Assembly: GCA_900552415.1 (NCBI GenBank)
Contig: USAD01000034.1
Coordinates: 1-14,615, forward strand
From: an uncultured Parabacteroides sp.
Lineage (GTDB): Bacteria > Bacteroidota > Bacteroidia > Bacteroidales > Tannerellaceae
Reading direction: 5' to 3'
DNA length: 14,615 nt
Shown in pieces: positions 14,451 to 14,615 of this stretch (position 1 is the first letter of the stretch; each line of letters begins with the position of its first letter). The position numbers and the translations under genes are program-made. The notes below the pieces were generated by a model. It did not search any database. It had not been told where the DNA came from and saw only the letters and a list, made by a program, of their open reading frames with translations.

Positions 14451-14587
14451 GATGATATTACTATAAAAGAGCATGTTAATATGTATATGGAAGATGGTTT
14501 AACTGAAAAAGAAGCAATAAAAAAGGTTGCAAGGAAAGAAATATGTCAAAAAGTGATATATATAAAGAAGTTAAAATAAATAATTAA
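14451..14587 (+). pseudogene. rsmI: C-terminal fragment of an RsmI-like 16S rRNA 2'-O-methyltransferase, 5'-truncated and frameshifted
   Basis: The plus frame reads DDITIKEHVNMYMEDGLTEK then EAIKKVA, and after a -1 shift ERNMSKSDIYKEVKINN, stop TAA at 14585-14587. This matches the C-terminal tail of clostridial-type RsmI (KEH...G(L/M)..KEAIKKVAK(D/E)RN.SKSDIYK). Reading across needs one extra base near 14529-14534, for example GCAAAGG instead of GCAAGG; without it translation ends at 14579 with an unrelated tail. The body of the enzyme (SAM-binding tetrapyrrole-methylase fold) is absent: upstream the frame runs into the antisense of the GH3 start. I counted 39 G/C in 14451-14615 (24%), far below the rest of the window. 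The family call rests on ~43 residues, so it is good but not certain. The break and frameshift may be assembly artefacts, not a decayed gene. Confidence 0.65.
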
Positions 14588-14604
14588 GAATAGATGGTGG
14601 TAAT

Positions 14605-14615
14605 ATGAAATTAGT
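14605..14615 (+). CDS. Possible start of the next gene of the foreign fragment (3 codons)
   Basis: ATGAAATTA begins 17 bases after the RsmI-like stop, preceded at a fitting distance by GATGGTGG, a fair Shine-Dalgarno sequence. This is the usual tight spacing of a Firmicutes operon. Far too little remains to name a product. Confidence 0.25.

Noticed and set aside
14151..14579. 142-codon plus-strand ORF that joins antisense GH3 sequence to the RsmI-like tail
   Set aside because: Only the part after ~14451 looks like protein; the first part is the GH3 lipoprotein region read backwards. The open frame across the junction is chance, not a fusion gene.

Overview
The window reads as a Bacteroidales chromosome segment, probably Tannerellaceae/Parabacteroides-like. 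That placement is my inference from protein style, from promoter boxes of the TAnnTTTG type, and from the serC-serA-DUF1015 gene order. The exception is the last ~165 bases, which look like they come from a different, AT-rich organism of Clostridia type. Every convincing protein gene of the main segment is on the minus strand; the tRNA and the terminal foreign fragment are on the plus strand.

Layout in the direction of minus-strand transcription, from the right end. (1) 14448-7732: a GH3 lipoprotein glycosidase is followed two bases later by a HAD sugar-phosphatase/phosphomutase-like gene. After a 120-base leader with a long inverted repeat come an OPT-family peptide transporter and, four bases on, a SpoIID/LytB-domain protein. 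A strong hairpin-plus-T-run terminator at 7709-7657 closes the run. (2) 7353-6891: an AT-rich, repeat-laden stretch holding a pentanucleotide tract, a 21-bp-spaced pair of direct repeats, a small hypothetical gene (7352-7098) and an 11-bp tandem repeat. It abuts the terminator of a tRNA-Gly(CCC) gene on the plus strand. (3) 6737-4476: argB and a ModF-like double ABC ATPase, 18 bases apart; the argB and tRNA promoter boxes are divergent and 20 bases apart. (4) 4309-3035: rarA (mgsA), alone, with its own -7 box. (5) 2884-1: serC, a K-type serA and a DUF1015 gene that runs off the left edge, spaced 21 and 27 bases apart, so probably one transcript.

The genes cover serine biosynthesis (serC, serA), arginine biosynthesis (argB), replication-fork maintenance (rarA), glycan and sugar-phosphate handling (GH3, HAD), and a peptide uptake plus cell-wall pair (OPT, SpoIID). 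Most of the window is ordinary housekeeping DNA.

The points most worth a second look are these: the abrupt change at ~14450 to 24% GC DNA encoding the frameshifted C-terminus of an RsmI-like methyltransferase (chimeric contig or foreign insertion); a perfect C(UUCG)G hairpin inside the first codons of the DUF1015 gene; the repeat-rich tract beside tRNA-Gly with a small gene whose frame runs into a slippage-prone repeat; and the OPT-SpoIID pair, whose SpoIID protein has no visible export signal.
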